Positions 44,776 through 54,171 of a DNA stretch of 64,000 nt are shown here, in pieces. The notes beneath the pieces are model-generated. The model was not told where the DNA came from. It did not search any database and worked only from the letters and a program-made list of their open reading frames with translations. A program made the translations under genes and the position numbers. Origin of the DNA: Exiguobacterium sp. s146 (GTDB lineage Bacteria; Bacillota; Bacilli; Exiguobacteriales; Exiguobacteriaceae); contig NZ_JACSMA010000003.1 of the NCBI RefSeq assembly GCF_018618415.1, positions 1 through 64,000 on the forward strand, written 5' to 3'. The number at the start of each line of letters is the position of its first letter. The first letter of the stretch is position 1.

Positions 44776-46059
44776 TTGGAACAACCAACAGCTAACAAAT
44801 GGGCCTTGTTGCCTTTGCTCGTCTTCCTCGTCTTCTTTATCGGGGCAGGCATCTACTATGACGACTTTTATAAATTCCCTGTCTTGATTGCGGCCTTGAT
44901 TGCCGTCATCGTCGCAGCAGTGATGACGAAAGGAAGCGTCACCCAGACCGTCGAACGCGTCGCTCAAGGTGCCGGTAATCCGAGCATCCTGATCATGGTG
45001 TTCATCTTCTTGCTCGCCGGCGCGTTTTCGAGCGTCGCCGAAGCGATTGGGGCGATTGATGCGACCGTCAATGCGGCCTTGACGTTATTACCACCCTCGC
45101 TCCTATTGAGTGGCCTGTTCGTCATTGCGGCCTTCATCTCGATGGCGATGGGCACGTCGACCGGGACGATTGCGGCGCTGGCGCCAATCGCCCTCGGCAT
45201 CCATGAGGAAAGCGGCGTCAATATCGCCATCGCGGCAGCGGCCGTCGTCGGCGGTGCCATGTTCGGAGATAACTTGTCGTTCATTTCGGACACGACAATC
45301 GCCGCCGTCCGCACCCAGCGGACGAACATGCGCGACAAGTTCCGGACCAACTTTTGGATCGTCTTGCCGGCAGCCGTCATCACGACGATTCTACTCGCCG
45401 TCTTATCGAGCGGCGAATCGACCATCGAGCCGGCGGCATTTGAATGGTATAAGCTGATTCCGTACCTTGCGGTCATCGTACTCGCCTTGACGGGCATGAA
45501 CGTCATCCTCGTCTTGCTCGGCGGGATCGCCTTGACCGGCATCATCGGTCTGTTGGACGGTAGCCTCGCTGTCACCACATACGTCACCGCCATGGCGGAC
45601 GGCCTGATGGGCATGGCCGAGATTTCACTCCTGACCCTACTCATGGGTGGGCTCGTCGGGCTCATCTCGCACAACGGCGGACTCACGTACTTGCGTGACA
45701 CGCTCACGTCCCGGATTAAACGTCGGGCCGGTGCCGAGTGGAGCATCGCCGGACTCGTCAGTGCGACGAACGTCGCGACGGCGAACAACACGATTTCGAT
45801 TCTCGTCGCTGGTCCGCTCGCCGCGAACATCGCCGACGATTATGACATCGAACGTAAAAAATCAGCGAGTGTACTCGATATCTTCTCGTGTGGGGTTCAG
45901 GGACTACTACCTTACGGGGCACAGCTTCTCATCGCGGCCGAATTGACGAACACGGCGTCACCGGCGCTCGTGCCGTATATGTTCTATCCGTTCTTGTTGT
46001 TCATTTGCGGAGGATTGGCCATCGCCTTTAACTTCCCGCGTTTCAAGAAACGCACTTAA
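44776..46059 (+). CDS. NhaC-family transporter, probable methionine transporter MetT
   Basis: 427 residues with ten to twelve membrane segments. NhaC-type features include AMGTSTGTIAALAPIALGI, VGGAMFGDNLSFISDTTIAAVRTQ and SATNVATANNTISILVAGPLA. S-box control points to methionine rather than Na+/H+ exchange; the MetT branch of the NhaC superfamily was proposed from this association (Rodionov et al., from memory). The start is a TTG at 44776, 5 nt after GAGGTGA; longer frames run through the riboswitch and are rejected. Confidence 0.85.
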   Translation: MEQPTANKWALLPLLVFLVFFIGAGIYYDDFYKFPVLIAALIAVIVAAVMTKGSVTQTVERVAQGAGNPSILIMVFIFLLAGAFSSVAEAIGAIDATVNAALTLLPPSLLLSGLFVIAAFISMAMGTSTGTIAALAPIALGIHEESGVNIAIAAAAVVGGAMFGDNLSFISDTTIAAVRTQRTNMRDKFRTNFWIVLPAAVITTILLAVLSSGESTIEPAAFEWYKLIPYLAVIVLALTGMNVILVLLGGIALTGIIGLLDGSLAVTTYVTAMADGLMGMAEISLLTLLMGGLVGLISHNGGLTYLRDTLTSRIKRRAGAEWSIAGLVSATNVATANNTISILVAGPLAANIADDYDIERKKSASVLDIFSCGVQGLLPYGAQLLIAAELTNTASPALVPYMFYPFLLFICGGLAIAFNFPRFKKRT

Positions 46060-46062
46060 CGA

Positions 46063-46100
46063 AAACGACCTTGTGAGGCAGTCGCTTCACAAGGTCGTTT
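46063..46100 (+). terminator. Terminator between metT-like and TVP38 genes
   Basis: 14-bp arms AAACGACCTTGTGA/TCACAAGGTCGTTT with a 10-nt loop. Its right part lies inside the end of the converging TVP38 gene. Confidence 0.7.
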
Positions 46101-46731
46101 GTCGTTTCGCTTCGAGTTCACGTTTCAGTTGCTCGTTCCGTTTTCTGAAGGCACGCCGTTTGAGCAGTTCTTCGAGTCCGCGGCTAATCGCCCACAGGAC
46201 GAACAGCAAGAGGGCGAGCATCGATAATCGAAACGGGCTTTGAATAAACTCTTCCCATTGGTCACCGATCACGGAGAAAATCAAGACGACGAGCAACTTT
46301 CCGAACCCGGCCGCCATGATGAACGTCCGGAGCGGCATTTGGATGAGGGCGAGTAAGTACGTAATCAAACTGACTGGAATGAACGGGAGAGAGTAGAGGA
46401 ACCCGAGCGAAATCGGACTCATATGATTGATGCGTTCGAGCCAGTAGACGCCTTGTTTATGTCGCTCAAGCCACCGCGTCATCGGCTTTCGGAAGACGTA
46501 GCGAACCGCTGCAAACACAAGGATCGTCCCGAGCAAACTGCCGACCCAAGACAATAACGTCCCGAGCAAAAATCCGTACGTCGCTGCGTTCGCCGAGATG
46601 ATGAGGACGAGCGGGAGAAATGGAAAGATGGCTTCTAAGAAAGGTGCCCCGAGTCCTGCCCAAGGCCCGCCCGGAAGTCCTTGCAACCATTCAATCAAGT
46701 TTAAAATATATTGTTGGAGTGATGTCAGCAT
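46087..46731 (-). CDS. TVP38/TMEM64 (VTT domain) family membrane protein
   Basis: 214 residues with five to six membrane segments. The VTT domain is seen as FLEAIFPFLPLVLIISANAATYGFLLGTLLSWVGSLLG, with the conserved RKP and LPFIPVSLITYLLAL elements. A charged Arg/Lys/Glu coiled tail (LLKRRAFRKRNEQLKRELEAK) is cytosolic. DedA-superfamily members move lipids between membrane leaflets; the substrate here is unknown. ATG at 46731 after AAGGTGG. Confidence 0.82.
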   Translation of the reverse strand: MLTSLQQYILNLIEWLQGLPGGPWAGLGAPFLEAIFPFLPLVLIISANAATYGFLLGTLLSWVGSLLGTILVFAAVRYVFRKPMTRWLERHKQGVYWLERINHMSPISLGFLYSLPFIPVSLITYLLALIQMPLRTFIMAAGFGKLLVVLIFSVIGDQWEEFIQSPFRLSMLALLLFVLWAISRGLEELLKRRAFRKRNEQLKRELEAKRQTTL

Positions 46732-46956
46732 ATCTGTTTCCACCTTCAACTTTCGTTATTCCCTTTTTACCCGATTTCGCTCAGGAAGACGCATCCCCCT
46801 GCCCACCGCCGTAAAAAAATAAAAAGTATTTGCGAAATCTCCCTGTGATATCTATCATATAATATGGACTTGTGGTTGCAGGCAAGTCCGTTTGTCGAAC
46901 GACACAACCCAACGTTCGTTTTCCTGCAAAAAACTGAACACAGGGGAGTAACACAC

Positions 46957-47898
46957 ATGGAAACAAAACCAATGCGGGTCTTGCTATACTATAAGTACGT
47001 CAATATCGAAGACCCAGAAACGCTCACACAAGAGCACCTCAAGTATTGCAAGGACCTCGGCATCAAAGGACGCATCTTGATTTCTTCCGAAGGAATCAAC
47101 GGGACGTGCTCTGGGACTTGGGAACAGACCGAGCAGTACATGAACGACTTGAAAGCGAACCCGTACTTCAGCGACATCGAGTTCAAAATCGATGAAGTCG
47201 AAGAGCATGCGTTCTCGAAAATTTTTGTCCGTCATAAGAAAGAGCTTGTGACGTGGCGCTTTGATGGTGAGTTCGACGTGCCTAAACAGCACGGTGCGTA
47301 CCTCGAACCGGCAGAATGGAAAGAGATGATGAATCGCGACGATGTCGTCATCCTCGATGTTCGTAACAACTACGAGTACGATCTTGGTCACTTTAAAAAC
47401 GCGATCAAAATCGATGTAGAGGCTTCTCGTTACATGCCAGATTGGCTCGAAGAGAACAAGGACCTCTACGAAGGGAAAACGTTACTCACGTACTGTACCG
47501 GAGGCGTCCGTTGCGAGAAATTTACCGCATATATGCGTGACCAAGGTCACGACAACATTTTCCACCTTAAAGGCGGCGTCGCCATGTACGGCAAAGACGA
47601 AGCCACGAAAGGTGAAGACTGGGAAGGCGAGCTTTACGTCTTTGACGAGCGCATCAACGTCCCCGTCAACACGGTCAACCCGTCCGTCGTATCGGAGTGC
47701 ATGCACTGCGGAACGAAGACGGTCCGCTACGTTAATTGTGCCAACCCGGTGTGTAATGCCCAACACTTCTGTTGTGAAGAGTGTGAGCCGAAACAAATGC
47801 GCTCATGCTCGAAAGAGTGCCAGGAGCATCCACGCAACCGCTATATCATCGAGAATATCGCGGACAAACTTCAGGAGACTGAAGGCGTCGTCGGGTAA
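46957..47898 (+). CDS. trhO: tRNA uridine(34) hydroxylase TrhO
   Basis: Rhodanese-like enzyme making 5-hydroxyuridine at tRNA position 34. The N-terminal ferredoxin-like domain is LLYYKYVNIEDPE...LGIKGRILISSEGINGT. The rhodanese domain has DVRNNYEYDLGHF and active loop CTGGVRC. A C-terminal cysteine-rich tail (CMHCG, CCEECEPKQMRSCSKEC) may bind zinc. ATG at 46957 after GGGGAG; the longer frame to 46864 is rejected. About 313 residues. Confidence 0.92.
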   Translation: METKPMRVLLYYKYVNIEDPETLTQEHLKYCKDLGIKGRILISSEGINGTCSGTWEQTEQYMNDLKANPYFSDIEFKIDEVEEHAFSKIFVRHKKELVTWRFDGEFDVPKQHGAYLEPAEWKEMMNRDDVVILDVRNNYEYDLGHFKNAIKIDVEASRYMPDWLEENKDLYEGKTLLTYCTGGVRCEKFTAYMRDQGHDNIFHLKGGVAMYGKDEATKGEDWEGELYVFDERINVPVNTVNPSVVSECMHCGTKTVRYVNCANPVCNAQHFCCEECEPKQMRSCSKECQEHPRNRYIIENIADKLQETEGVVG

Positions 47899-47911
47899 CA
47901 AAAATCGACCA

Positions 47912-47949
47912 GAAAGCATTTCGAGCCTACGCTCGGAATGCTTTTTTTG
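47912..47949 (+). terminator. Terminator after trhO
   Basis: Arms AGCATTTCGAGC/GCTCGGAATGCT with a 4-nt loop and T7. Confidence 0.87.
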
Positions 47950-48024
47950 ACAGAAACTTTACGTCTAGCGCCGGACAGAATCGGGTATAGTGTAGATACT
48001 ATTGTCAGACAGGAAGTGACTCGA

Positions 48025-48441
48025 TTGCTGTTTAACGAACCTTTACTCGCCGCAGTATTGGCCTGGTTTATTGCCCAGGCCGCCAAACTAGTGACTGAAC
48101 TTATTAAAACACGCGATTTTGAATTAGAAATCATGTTCGCCTCGGGTGGAATGCCGAGCTCCCATAGCTCGACCGTCGTCGCGCTCGCGACCGCAATCGG
48201 TCGAGCAGAAGGGATTGACTCGAGTATGTTCGCCCTTGCCCTCATTTTCGCCACGATCGTCATGTACGATGCGACCGGTGTCCGTCAAGCTGTCGGCTTC
48301 CAAGCCCGCTTGTTGAACGATTATTTCAAAGGTATCAAACATGAGACGCCGATTTTGAATGAACTTGTCGGTCATACGCCGTACCAAGTCATCGTCGGTG
48401 CGTTGCTCGGTCTCGTCGTCGGTCTGTTTTTCCCAATGTAA
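48025..48441 (+). CDS. Divergent PAP2 family (DUF212, YuiD-like) membrane protein
   Basis: 138 residues with four membrane segments. The family signature is FASGGMPSSHSSTVVALATAIG, followed by YDATGVRQAVGFQA and GHTPYQVIVGALLG. Probable membrane phosphatase-like fold; function unknown. It starts at a TTG (48025), 5 nt after AGGAAGTGA, giving MLFNEPLLAAVLAWF, the family N-terminus. Confidence 0.85.
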   Translation: MLFNEPLLAAVLAWFIAQAAKLVTELIKTRDFELEIMFASGGMPSSHSSTVVALATAIGRAEGIDSSMFALALIFATIVMYDATGVRQAVGFQARLLNDYFKGIKHETPILNELVGHTPYQVIVGALLGLVVGLFFPM

Positions 48442-48495
48442 GCAAATCATCAAATGACTTAGGCATGTCGGTCCCTCTCTAAACTGTCTATCTTT

Positions 48496-48526
48496 TTGTG
48501 AACTTTCACAACAGAGACGGTATAGT
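48496..48526 (+). promoter_or_regulatory. adeR promoter region with TTGTGA-N4-TCACAA operator
   Basis: The palindrome TTGTGAACTTTCACAA (48496-48511) covers the expected -35 region of a promoter whose -10 is TATAGT (48521-48526). The same palindrome recurs upstream of ald. Its position suggests autorepression by the encoded regulator. Confidence 0.6.
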
Positions 48527-48546
48527 AAAAGAGAGGAGGAATCGAC

Positions 48547-49770
48547 ATGCCTTTTTTACAGAAATCTTATGAGTCGCTCGACACGCTCGCCGAAGCCATC
48601 GGTCAGGCCATCCGTGCTCCGATTACAATCGAAAACCGCCACCATCAGTTACTTGCCTATAGCACCCATCCCGACTCGACCGATCCGGCACGTATCGCGA
48701 CGATTATCGGCCGCCGTGTCCCGGAAGCGGTCATCGAGGACTTATGGGAAAGCGGGATTCTGCAAGAAGTGATTGACCGGGACGAACCAGTCGTCGTCCC
48801 CGCTCGCATGGCTGTCGGACTCGGCGAGCGAGCAGCCGTCGTCATCAAGCAACAAGGTGACGTGCTCGGTTACATTTGGAGTCTGGCCCGAACGACGCCG
48901 TTCTCGGAACAAGAGCTCACCGTCCTACAAGAAGGGGCGAACATCGCCAAAAAGCTATTGATGACCATCGCGATGCACGAACGGCGCATCGATGCCGAAT
49001 TGGAACGGTTCTTTTTGGAAGTGTTGGCCACTCCGGTCTTGTCGCCACCTCAGCGCGACCGCTTGAATGAGCTCGCACCCATCGCCGTCGCTAGCCGCCT
49101 AACCGTCATTGAGTGCGTCCAACCGGTCACTCCGCAGCTGGCGGAGCGGTTGTTTTACGTCTTGGCGACCCAACAAGCGATTGAAGTCGTCTTGCACGCC
49201 ATCGACGGGCAACAGTTGCTCGTCTGGCATTATATGAAATCGGACTTGGCCGAGGAAGAAACGGCGCTCTTGCAGTGGGCCGACCGATTTGAAACGCAAC
49301 TCCGCGACAAATTCAGCGAAGCAGAGCCGCGCCTCGGCATCAGTCGGCGTTTCTTTGAGAGCGACCTACTCTATGCGGCGATGGAAGAAGCACGACGCGT
49401 CACGTCGCTGCGCCGAAAGTTCCCGTATGAGCTCGCGACTTCGCGCACGTTCGAACAGATTGGGATTTATCAGCTCGTTCCGGACTTGGCTCGACGCATC
49501 GGACTCCGTCTCGAGACGCACCCGATCATCGAACGCCTCCAGACCTATGACGCCACACATCACACCGAACTCGTCACGACGCTCGAATGGTACTTCTATT
49601 TTGATGGGAACGTCAAACGTGTCGCCGCCCATCTTCATATCCATCCGAACACCGTGCTCTACCGGATTCGCCGGATTGAGGAGTTGACGAATATCACGCA
49701 AGTGTCCCTCCCCGAACGCGCCGCCGTGTACCTCTCCATCAAGGCCGGTCAATACCGCCAAGATGATTGA
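48547..49770 (+). CDS. adeR: PucR/CdaR-family transcriptional regulator, probable AdeR
   Basis: 407 residues. A GAF-like sensing region fills about 1-150, a GGDEF-like degenerate middle region follows, and the C-terminal helix-turn-helix of PucR type is FDGNVKRVAAHLHIHPNTVLYRIRRIEELT (about 355-385). In Bacillus subtilis AdeR activates ald and lies next to it; the same arrangement and the shared palindrome support that role here. GAGAGGAGG precedes the ATG. Confidence 0.82.
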   Translation: MPFLQKSYESLDTLAEAIGQAIRAPITIENRHHQLLAYSTHPDSTDPARIATIIGRRVPEAVIEDLWESGILQEVIDRDEPVVVPARMAVGLGERAAVVIKQQGDVLGYIWSLARTTPFSEQELTVLQEGANIAKKLLMTIAMHERRIDAELERFFLEVLATPVLSPPQRDRLNELAPIAVASRLTVIECVQPVTPQLAERLFYVLATQQAIEVVLHAIDGQQLLVWHYMKSDLAEEETALLQWADRFETQLRDKFSEAEPRLGISRRFFESDLLYAAMEEARRVTSLRRKFPYELATSRTFEQIGIYQLVPDLARRIGLRLETHPIIERLQTYDATHHTELVTTLEWYFYFDGNVKRVAAHLHIHPNTVLYRIRRIEELTNITQVSLPERAAVYLSIKAGQYRQDD

Positions 49771-49778
49771 CGCCTACT

Positions 49779-49794
49779 TTGTGATTTTTCACAA
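49779..49794 (+). promoter_or_regulatory. TTGTGA-N4-TCACAA operator upstream of ald
   Basis: Perfect 6-bp arms with spacer TTTT, centred about 75 bp upstream of the predicted ald transcription start. That distance suits an activator site. Confidence 0.6.
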
Positions 49795-49826
49795 GGTGGG
49801 TGTTCTCTCTTTTAGAATCCATGCTA

Positions 49827-49855
49827 AAGACAGCGTTTTCGGATGGGTCTATACT
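49827..49855 (+). promoter_or_regulatory. Promoter of ald
   Basis: Poor -35 AAGACA (49827-49832), 17-bp spacer, -10 TATACT (49850-49855). The weak -35 fits an activator-dependent promoter. Confidence 0.5.
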
Positions 49856-49899
49856 AGAGGTGTGAACAAATTGTGTCAGTAGAGAAAGGGGAACTTTAC

Positions 49900-51030
49900 A
49901 TGAAAATCGGGGTATTGAAAGAGATTAAAAACAACGAAAATCGTGTCGCTTTGACGCCAACGGGGGCAGCCGTATTGACAGAACTTGGACACGACGTCCT
50001 CGTCGAGACGGAAGCAGGCGTAGGGAGCGGCTTCACGAACATGGAATATGTCGATGCGGGAGCAACCATCGTCGACACAGCCGCAGGCGTTTGGGAAAAC
50101 GTCGAATTGGCGTTAAAAGTAAAGGAACCGCAACCGTCGGAATATCGTTATTTCCGTCCTGATTTGACGCTCTTCACTTACTTGCATTTGGCGGCCGAAC
50201 CAGAACTCACGAAAGCACTCGTCGATTCTGGTGTGACGGCAATCGCCTATGAAACGGTCGAAATCGATCGGACGTTGCCACTCCTCACGCCGATGAGCGA
50301 AGTGGCTGGACGGATGGCCGCTCAAATCGGAGCTCAAATCCTTGAAAAACCGCACGGTGGTAAAGGGATTCTCTTATCTGGCCTACCAGGCGTACCACGT
50401 GCGAACGTCACCGTCATCGGGGGTGGTGTCGTCGGGATGAACGCGGCCCGAATCGCTATCGGTCTCGGGGCCAACGTCACGATCATGGACATCAGTCCGG
50501 CTCGTCTGCGCCAAATCGATGATCAGTTCGGGAACACGATTAACACGCTCATCTCGAATAGCTACAACATCGCCAAACAAGTGGCTGAAAGCGACCTCGT
50601 CATCGGGGCCGTCCTCATCCCGGGCGCAAAAGCACCGAAACTCGTCACGAAAGAAATGGTCCAACAAATGTCACCAGGTTCGGTCATCGTCGATGTCGCC
50701 ATCGACCAAGGCGGAATCTGCGAGACGATCGACCATATCACGACGCATGACGCGCCAACATACGAGCGCTACGGGGTCCAACATTATGCCGTCGCCAACA
50801 TGCCAGGTGCCGTCCCACGCACGTCGACGCTCGGTTTGACGAACGCGACGATGCCGTATATCGTCGAATGCGCACAAAAAGGGATTTTCCCGGCAATCCG
50901 CGGGAACGCAGCCTTGCTCAAAGGATTGAACGTCATCGACGGGACGGTCACGTATGAAGCTGTCGCCCGCGACCTCGGTTATACGTACGTCGCACCTGCC
51001 GAAGCCATCACGAAGCAATTACAAGCGTAA
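49900..51030 (+). CDS. ald: Alanine dehydrogenase
   Basis: NAD-dependent oxidative deamination of L-alanine to pyruvate and ammonia, and the reverse. It starts [20 protein letters not shown], with the substrate-site lysine in LALKVKEPQ and the Rossmann motif [17 protein letters not shown]. 376 residues. AGAAAGGGGAAC precedes the ATG at 49900. The operator pair suggests control by the upstream PucR-type regulator, allowing alanine use as a carbon and nitrogen source. Confidence 0.96.
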   Translation: MKIGVLKEIKNNENRVALTPTGAAVLTELGHDVLVETEAGVGSGFTNMEYVDAGATIVDTAAGVWENVELALKVKEPQPSEYRYFRPDLTLFTYLHLAAEPELTKALVDSGVTAIAYETVEIDRTLPLLTPMSEVAGRMAAQIGAQILEKPHGGKGILLSGLPGVPRANVTVIGGGVVGMNAARIAIGLGANVTIMDISPARLRQIDDQFGNTINTLISNSYNIAKQVAESDLVIGAVLIPGAKAPKLVTKEMVQQMSPGSVIVDVAIDQGGICETIDHITTHDAPTYERYGVQHYAVANMPGAVPRTSTLGLTNATMPYIVECAQKGIFPAIRGNAALLKGLNVIDGTVTYEAVARDLGYTYVAPAEAITKQLQA

Positions 51031-51034
51031 ACGT

Positions 51035-51068
51035 AAAGCCGCCAGCAACGATGCTGGCGGCTTTTTTT
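51035..51068 (+). terminator. Terminator after ald
   Basis: Arms AAAGCCGCCAGCA/TGCTGGCGGCTTT with a 4-nt loop and T7. Confidence 0.9.
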
Positions 51069-51084
51069 GATGTCGTCACTCTAT

Positions 51085-51117
51085 AAAAAAACGCTCGAAC
51101 CGATCGGTTCGAGCGTT
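51085..51117 (-). terminator. Terminator after murB
   Basis: Near-perfect palindrome with arms AAACGCTCGAACC/GGTTCGAGCGTTT and T7 on the minus strand. Confidence 0.88.
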
Positions 51118-51124
51118 TGCACGC

Positions 51125-52045
51125 TTATGCGTTCTCGACAGCGATGTCCTCGCCGATGATTTTCACTTCCGGTTCAAGCTCAATCTCGAACTTCTCCTTC
51201 ACCGTCGCCTGGACGTGACGGATGAGCGAGATGTACTCCGTCGCTGTCGCTTCATCGATGTTGACGATGAAGCCAGCGTGTTTGAGCGAGACTTCCGCTC
51301 CACCGATCCGCTTCCCTTGCAAGCCGCAGTCTTGAATCAATTTACCGGCGAAGTAGCCAGGCGGTCGTTTGAAGACGCTGCCGCATGATGGATATTCGAG
51401 CGGTTGCTTCGATTCGCGCTTGTACGTCAAGTCGTCCATCACGTCTTTAATCGCTTCATAGCCGAGCGGTTCGAGTTCGAACGTCGCTTCGAGCACAATC
51501 AAGCCGTCTTTCGAAATCCGGCTCGTCCGGTAGTCGAGATCGAGTTCGTCTTTCGACAGTGTCATGAGTTGCCCTTCAGGTGACAACACGACGGCACTCT
51601 TAATGACGTCCTTCGTCTCTCCACCGTAGGCGCCTGCGTTCATATACACGGCGCCACCGACCGTTCCGGGGATGCCGCAGGCGAATTCTAAACCTGATAA
51701 CTCCTCCGTCAACGCTTGGCGTGAGACGTCGATGATGGCCGCACCGGCTTGGGCGATCAGCTGATTCCCGTCTCGACGAATCGTTTTCAGTTCGTTCAAA
51801 TTCAAGACGATGCCACGAAGGCCTCCGTCGCGGACAATCAAGTTCGATCCGAAGCCGAGAATCATGAACGGGACGTTCTCGCGATGCGCGAGCTCAAGCA
51901 CGGCTTGCACTTCTTCATACGTGTGCGGGGCCACGAAATAATCGGCCTGTCCGCCTAATTTTGTATACGTGTGAGCCGACAGCGGTTCATCTTGCTTCAC
52001 GCGATCGGCCGGAATGATAGTGAGTAGTTGATTTAAAAAGCTCAT
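51125..52045 (-). CDS. murB: UDP-N-acetylenolpyruvoylglucosamine reductase
   Basis: FAD enzyme completing UDP-N-acetylmuramate synthesis. Motifs: [46 protein letters not shown], the catalytic serine in [13 protein letters not shown], and a C-terminal glutamate region [10 protein letters not shown]. It is of the type IIb length (306 residues). ATG at 52045; AAGGATTGAGG lies upstream; the longer frame to 52168 is rejected. It stands alone between two terminator-bounded units. Confidence 0.95.
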   Translation of the reverse strand: MSFLNQLLTIIPADRVKQDEPLSAHTYTKLGGQADYFVAPHTYEEVQAVLELAHRENVPFMILGFGSNLIVRDGGLRGIVLNLNELKTIRRDGNQLIAQAGAAIIDVSRQALTEELSGLEFACGIPGTVGGAVYMNAGAYGGETKDVIKSAVVLSPEGQLMTLSKDELDLDYRTSRISKDGLIVLEATFELEPLGYEAIKDVMDDLTYKRESKQPLEYPSCGSVFKRPPGYFAGKLIQDCGLQGKRIGGAEVSLKHAGFIVNIDEATATEYISLIRHVQATVKEKFEIELEPEVKIIGEDIAVENA

Positions 52046-52199
52046 GCGTTGCCTCAATCCTTTACGTTCTATTTTAAGAGTGCCTCGGTTCGTCAAGATG
52101 GAGGCAAACACGGCACTGAATCGTGTCAGTACGAAACACAGTATACAAATCTTTGACAGGAGTGACAAGCATCGTTTTCTTTACAATGAGGGAATTGGT

Positions 52200-52850
52200 T
52201 TATAACAATAACGATGAGGCAACGGCCACCACGATTGGAATTGTAAAGTTATCCCAGTCCCGATATGAAATCGCTTCTGTCAGTGTGGCAATGATTGAAA
52301 TAATGAATCCATATGTTACCACTTGCCAAAGTGGAATATCATCCCACAAAAATAATAAAAAGAGGACAGCATATGAGCTGAGGAACATGGCCATACTCCC
52401 TTGGAATGAGCGCTTCTGCCCGTACAAGTCATACGTCACTGTACCGTACTTCCGTCCGATGAGCGCGGCCAGACCATCTCCCCACGCCAAGACGAGCGAT
52501 CCCGCCAAAAAGGCGAGCGGCTCCGATTCAAAGAAGAAGTATAGAATCACGAGCAAGGCGATCGGATAATAGACGGTGCCGAGCGATTTCCGTTCGGTCT
52601 GGTGGACGGGTGACGGACTCTTATAAAGAAGAAACGCGTTCGCGAACGTGAAAAAAACGAGCGGCACGGCGGCGACGTACCACGTCTCCATTAACCAGAC
52701 TGCAAGCAGCGACCAATGGCCGACCGCGATATGTACACTTTTACGAATTGTCTCATCCGTCCAGCCGAGGCGTTTGCCAATCTGTTCAAGACCGACGAGG
52801 AACACCAGGACAATGACGATGGACAGGATGGAACTGACCCATTCATTCAT
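52200..52850 (-). CDS. Diacylglycerol/polyprenol kinase-like membrane protein
   Basis: 216 residues with six to seven membrane segments. The signatures are RKSVHIAVGHW, ERKSLGTVYYPIALL and LAWGDGLAALIGRKYG followed by GQKRSFQGSMAMF. These belong to the SEC59/DGK1/VTE5 group of CTP-dependent lipid kinases. Probable lipid or prenol phosphorylation, inferred. AAGGTGG precedes the ATG. Confidence 0.78.
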   Translation of the reverse strand: MNEWVSSILSIVIVLVFLVGLEQIGKRLGWTDETIRKSVHIAVGHWSLLAVWLMETWYVAAVPLVFFTFANAFLLYKSPSPVHQTERKSLGTVYYPIALLVILYFFFESEPLAFLAGSLVLAWGDGLAALIGRKYGTVTYDLYGQKRSFQGSMAMFLSSYAVLFLLFLWDDIPLWQVVTYGFIISIIATLTEAISYRDWDNFTIPIVVAVASSLLL

Positions 52851-52998
52851 CGTTGTACCACCTTTATCTACATTTTTTGTACGTTTTCATTATACCTTAA
52901 TCAAGCGATAGCCTAGCTTCCTTTTCAAACATTTGGTAGAATGAGGTCAAATGACTGTATAGCCAACGAACGAAGGCGGCTATAGAAAGGATGCCTGT

Positions 52999-53622
52999 AT
53001 GCGCGACGCAATTTCGATTCAAACTTTGGCTGATTGCCTTCACTATATGCGGGTTGGCGACGTTGACCGGGCCATCTCCCTTTTCCCTGAGGACGTGCGT
53101 GAGCATTTCCCGAAAGAGCTTCGTAAAATCCATTTGTTTCATATTGAAAAGAACGGATTGTCAATCAATCAAATCGTCGCTTTGGCGAACACGTTGACGG
53201 GAGAACATCTATCCGCGACCACGATTCAAAACTGGACGAAGCGAGAGGTCCGCAAAATCATCGGCGTTCCTCGCGTCGGAAAGAAATACTCGCTCCAACA
53301 GGCGGCCATCATCTATTTACTGGATGATTTGAAGCACTTGTTCTCGCTTGAAGAAACGAGTTCCCTTCTCGCGCTCATCTTCAACAATCCTGACCGCGAC
53401 GAGGACGACCTCATCTCGCCGATCGACTTTTATCGGCTTTATGCCGAATACGCCAAATCGACGAGCCCCATCGAGCTCCTCGACACGCGTGCGAAGCGTT
53501 CGATTGAAAAGATGGGTGTCGCCCACCCGAACATCTTGCACGTCCTCAAGCTCTGTCTATACGCCCATCGCGTGACGACCCTCGAGCTCGAGGCGAAACA
53601 TTACTTGAGCCGCTTCATTTGA
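52999..53622 (+). CDS. DUF1836 family protein
   Basis: 207 residues. The central part holds a MerR-like helix-turn-helix (LSATTIQNWTKREVRKIIGVPRVGKKYSLQQAAIIYLLDDLK), typical of DUF1836 proteins, which are predicted DNA-binding regulators. The target is unknown. AAAGGATGCC precedes the ATG. Confidence 0.78.
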   Translation: MRDAISIQTLADCLHYMRVGDVDRAISLFPEDVREHFPKELRKIHLFHIEKNGLSINQIVALANTLTGEHLSATTIQNWTKREVRKIIGVPRVGKKYSLQQAAIIYLLDDLKHLFSLEETSSLLALIFNNPDRDEDDLISPIDFYRLYAEYAKSTSPIELLDTRAKRSIEKMGVAHPNILHVLKLCLYAHRVTTLELEAKHYLSRFI

Positions 53623-53651
53623 CCACCGTCGAATGAGGCTTTTTTGTTAGC

Positions 53652-53680
53652 AAAAAACACCAGTCGCAGTGACTGGTGTT
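53652..53680 (-). terminator. Terminator after the LURP-one-like gene
   Basis: Arms AACACCAGTC/GACTGGTGTT with a 5-nt loop; T6 follows on the minus strand. Confidence 0.8.
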
Positions 53681-53691
53681 CGTCATATTGG

Positions 53692-54171
53692 TTACACCGA
53701 TACCGCGATTGGCATCCGTGATTTGACTGTCAACGTTTTAAGGACAGACAACAACTCGAACATCGAGAGCTGATCGGCCTCTTTCGTCAAACAGAAGCAG
53801 TCATCGTCTTGTTTACGGAGTTCCGCAACAAGTTTGCCTGCTTTGTCTCGAACGCTGAACTTGTAACGCTCGACATCGTATTGAATCGTATAGAGACCGC
53901 GTTCATAGACGTTGTACTCACACTTTTTCCCGAATAACGAGAATTTGTCCTTCAACTGACCGATCGCTTGTCCGTCGTGGTTCATGACGACCCACTTCTG
54001 ACAATTCGGGATATACTTCCCGTGAGCGATTTGACGGCCTGACAAGTTGTGCACTTGAACACTGCCCTCCGCGTCGCGGTGAACAGATCCGATCGCATCG
54101 TTTGTCTCGTCATAAATGGTCGCTTCGCCTTGCGTAAAGACGCAACCTTTTACATAAATTAATTTGCGCAC
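53692..54171 (-). CDS. LURP-one/tubby-like beta-barrel protein (tentative)
   Basis: 159 residues from a GTG at 54171, which follows TTAGGAGGAAAAGC; a longer open frame to 54360 lacks this support. The alternation IYDETNDAIGSVH, KWVVMNHDGQAIGQLKDKFSLFGKKCEYNVYERGLYTIQYD, FSVRDKAGKLVAELRKQ fits the LURP-one-related/scramblase-like fold (Bacillus YxjI group). Function unknown; the assignment is low confidence. Confidence 0.5.
   Translation of the reverse strand: MRKLIYVKGCVFTQGEATIYDETNDAIGSVHRDAEGSVQVHNLSGRQIAHGKYIPNCQKWVVMNHDGQAIGQLKDKFSLFGKKCEYNVYERGLYTIQYDVERYKFSVRDKAGKLVAELRKQDDDCFCLTKEADQLSMFELLSVLKTLTVKSRMPIAVSV

Noticed and set aside
44964..45830. 288-codon minus-strand frame opposite the NhaC-type transporter
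   Set aside because: Ala/Ser/Thr-rich antisense artefact; the plus-strand gene has riboswitch, start site and family motifs.
47963..47988. Possible sigma-B promoter (GTCTAG-N14-GGGTAT) before the YuiD-like gene
   Set aside because: Two mismatches in the -35 element; TATAGT overlapping it could equally be a sigma-A -10. Not strong enough to list.
48496..48511. Reading the TTGTGA/TCACAA palindromes as Rex or CRP/FNR sites
   Set aside because: Rex and CRP sites use a different spacing (N6). The presence at the regulator's own gene and at ald favours the local regulator, though Rex is not excluded.
52850..52866. GGTGGTAC resembling a T-box core upstream of the lipid kinase-like gene
   Set aside because: It is the ribosome binding site region right before the ATG; there is no leader or terminator around it.
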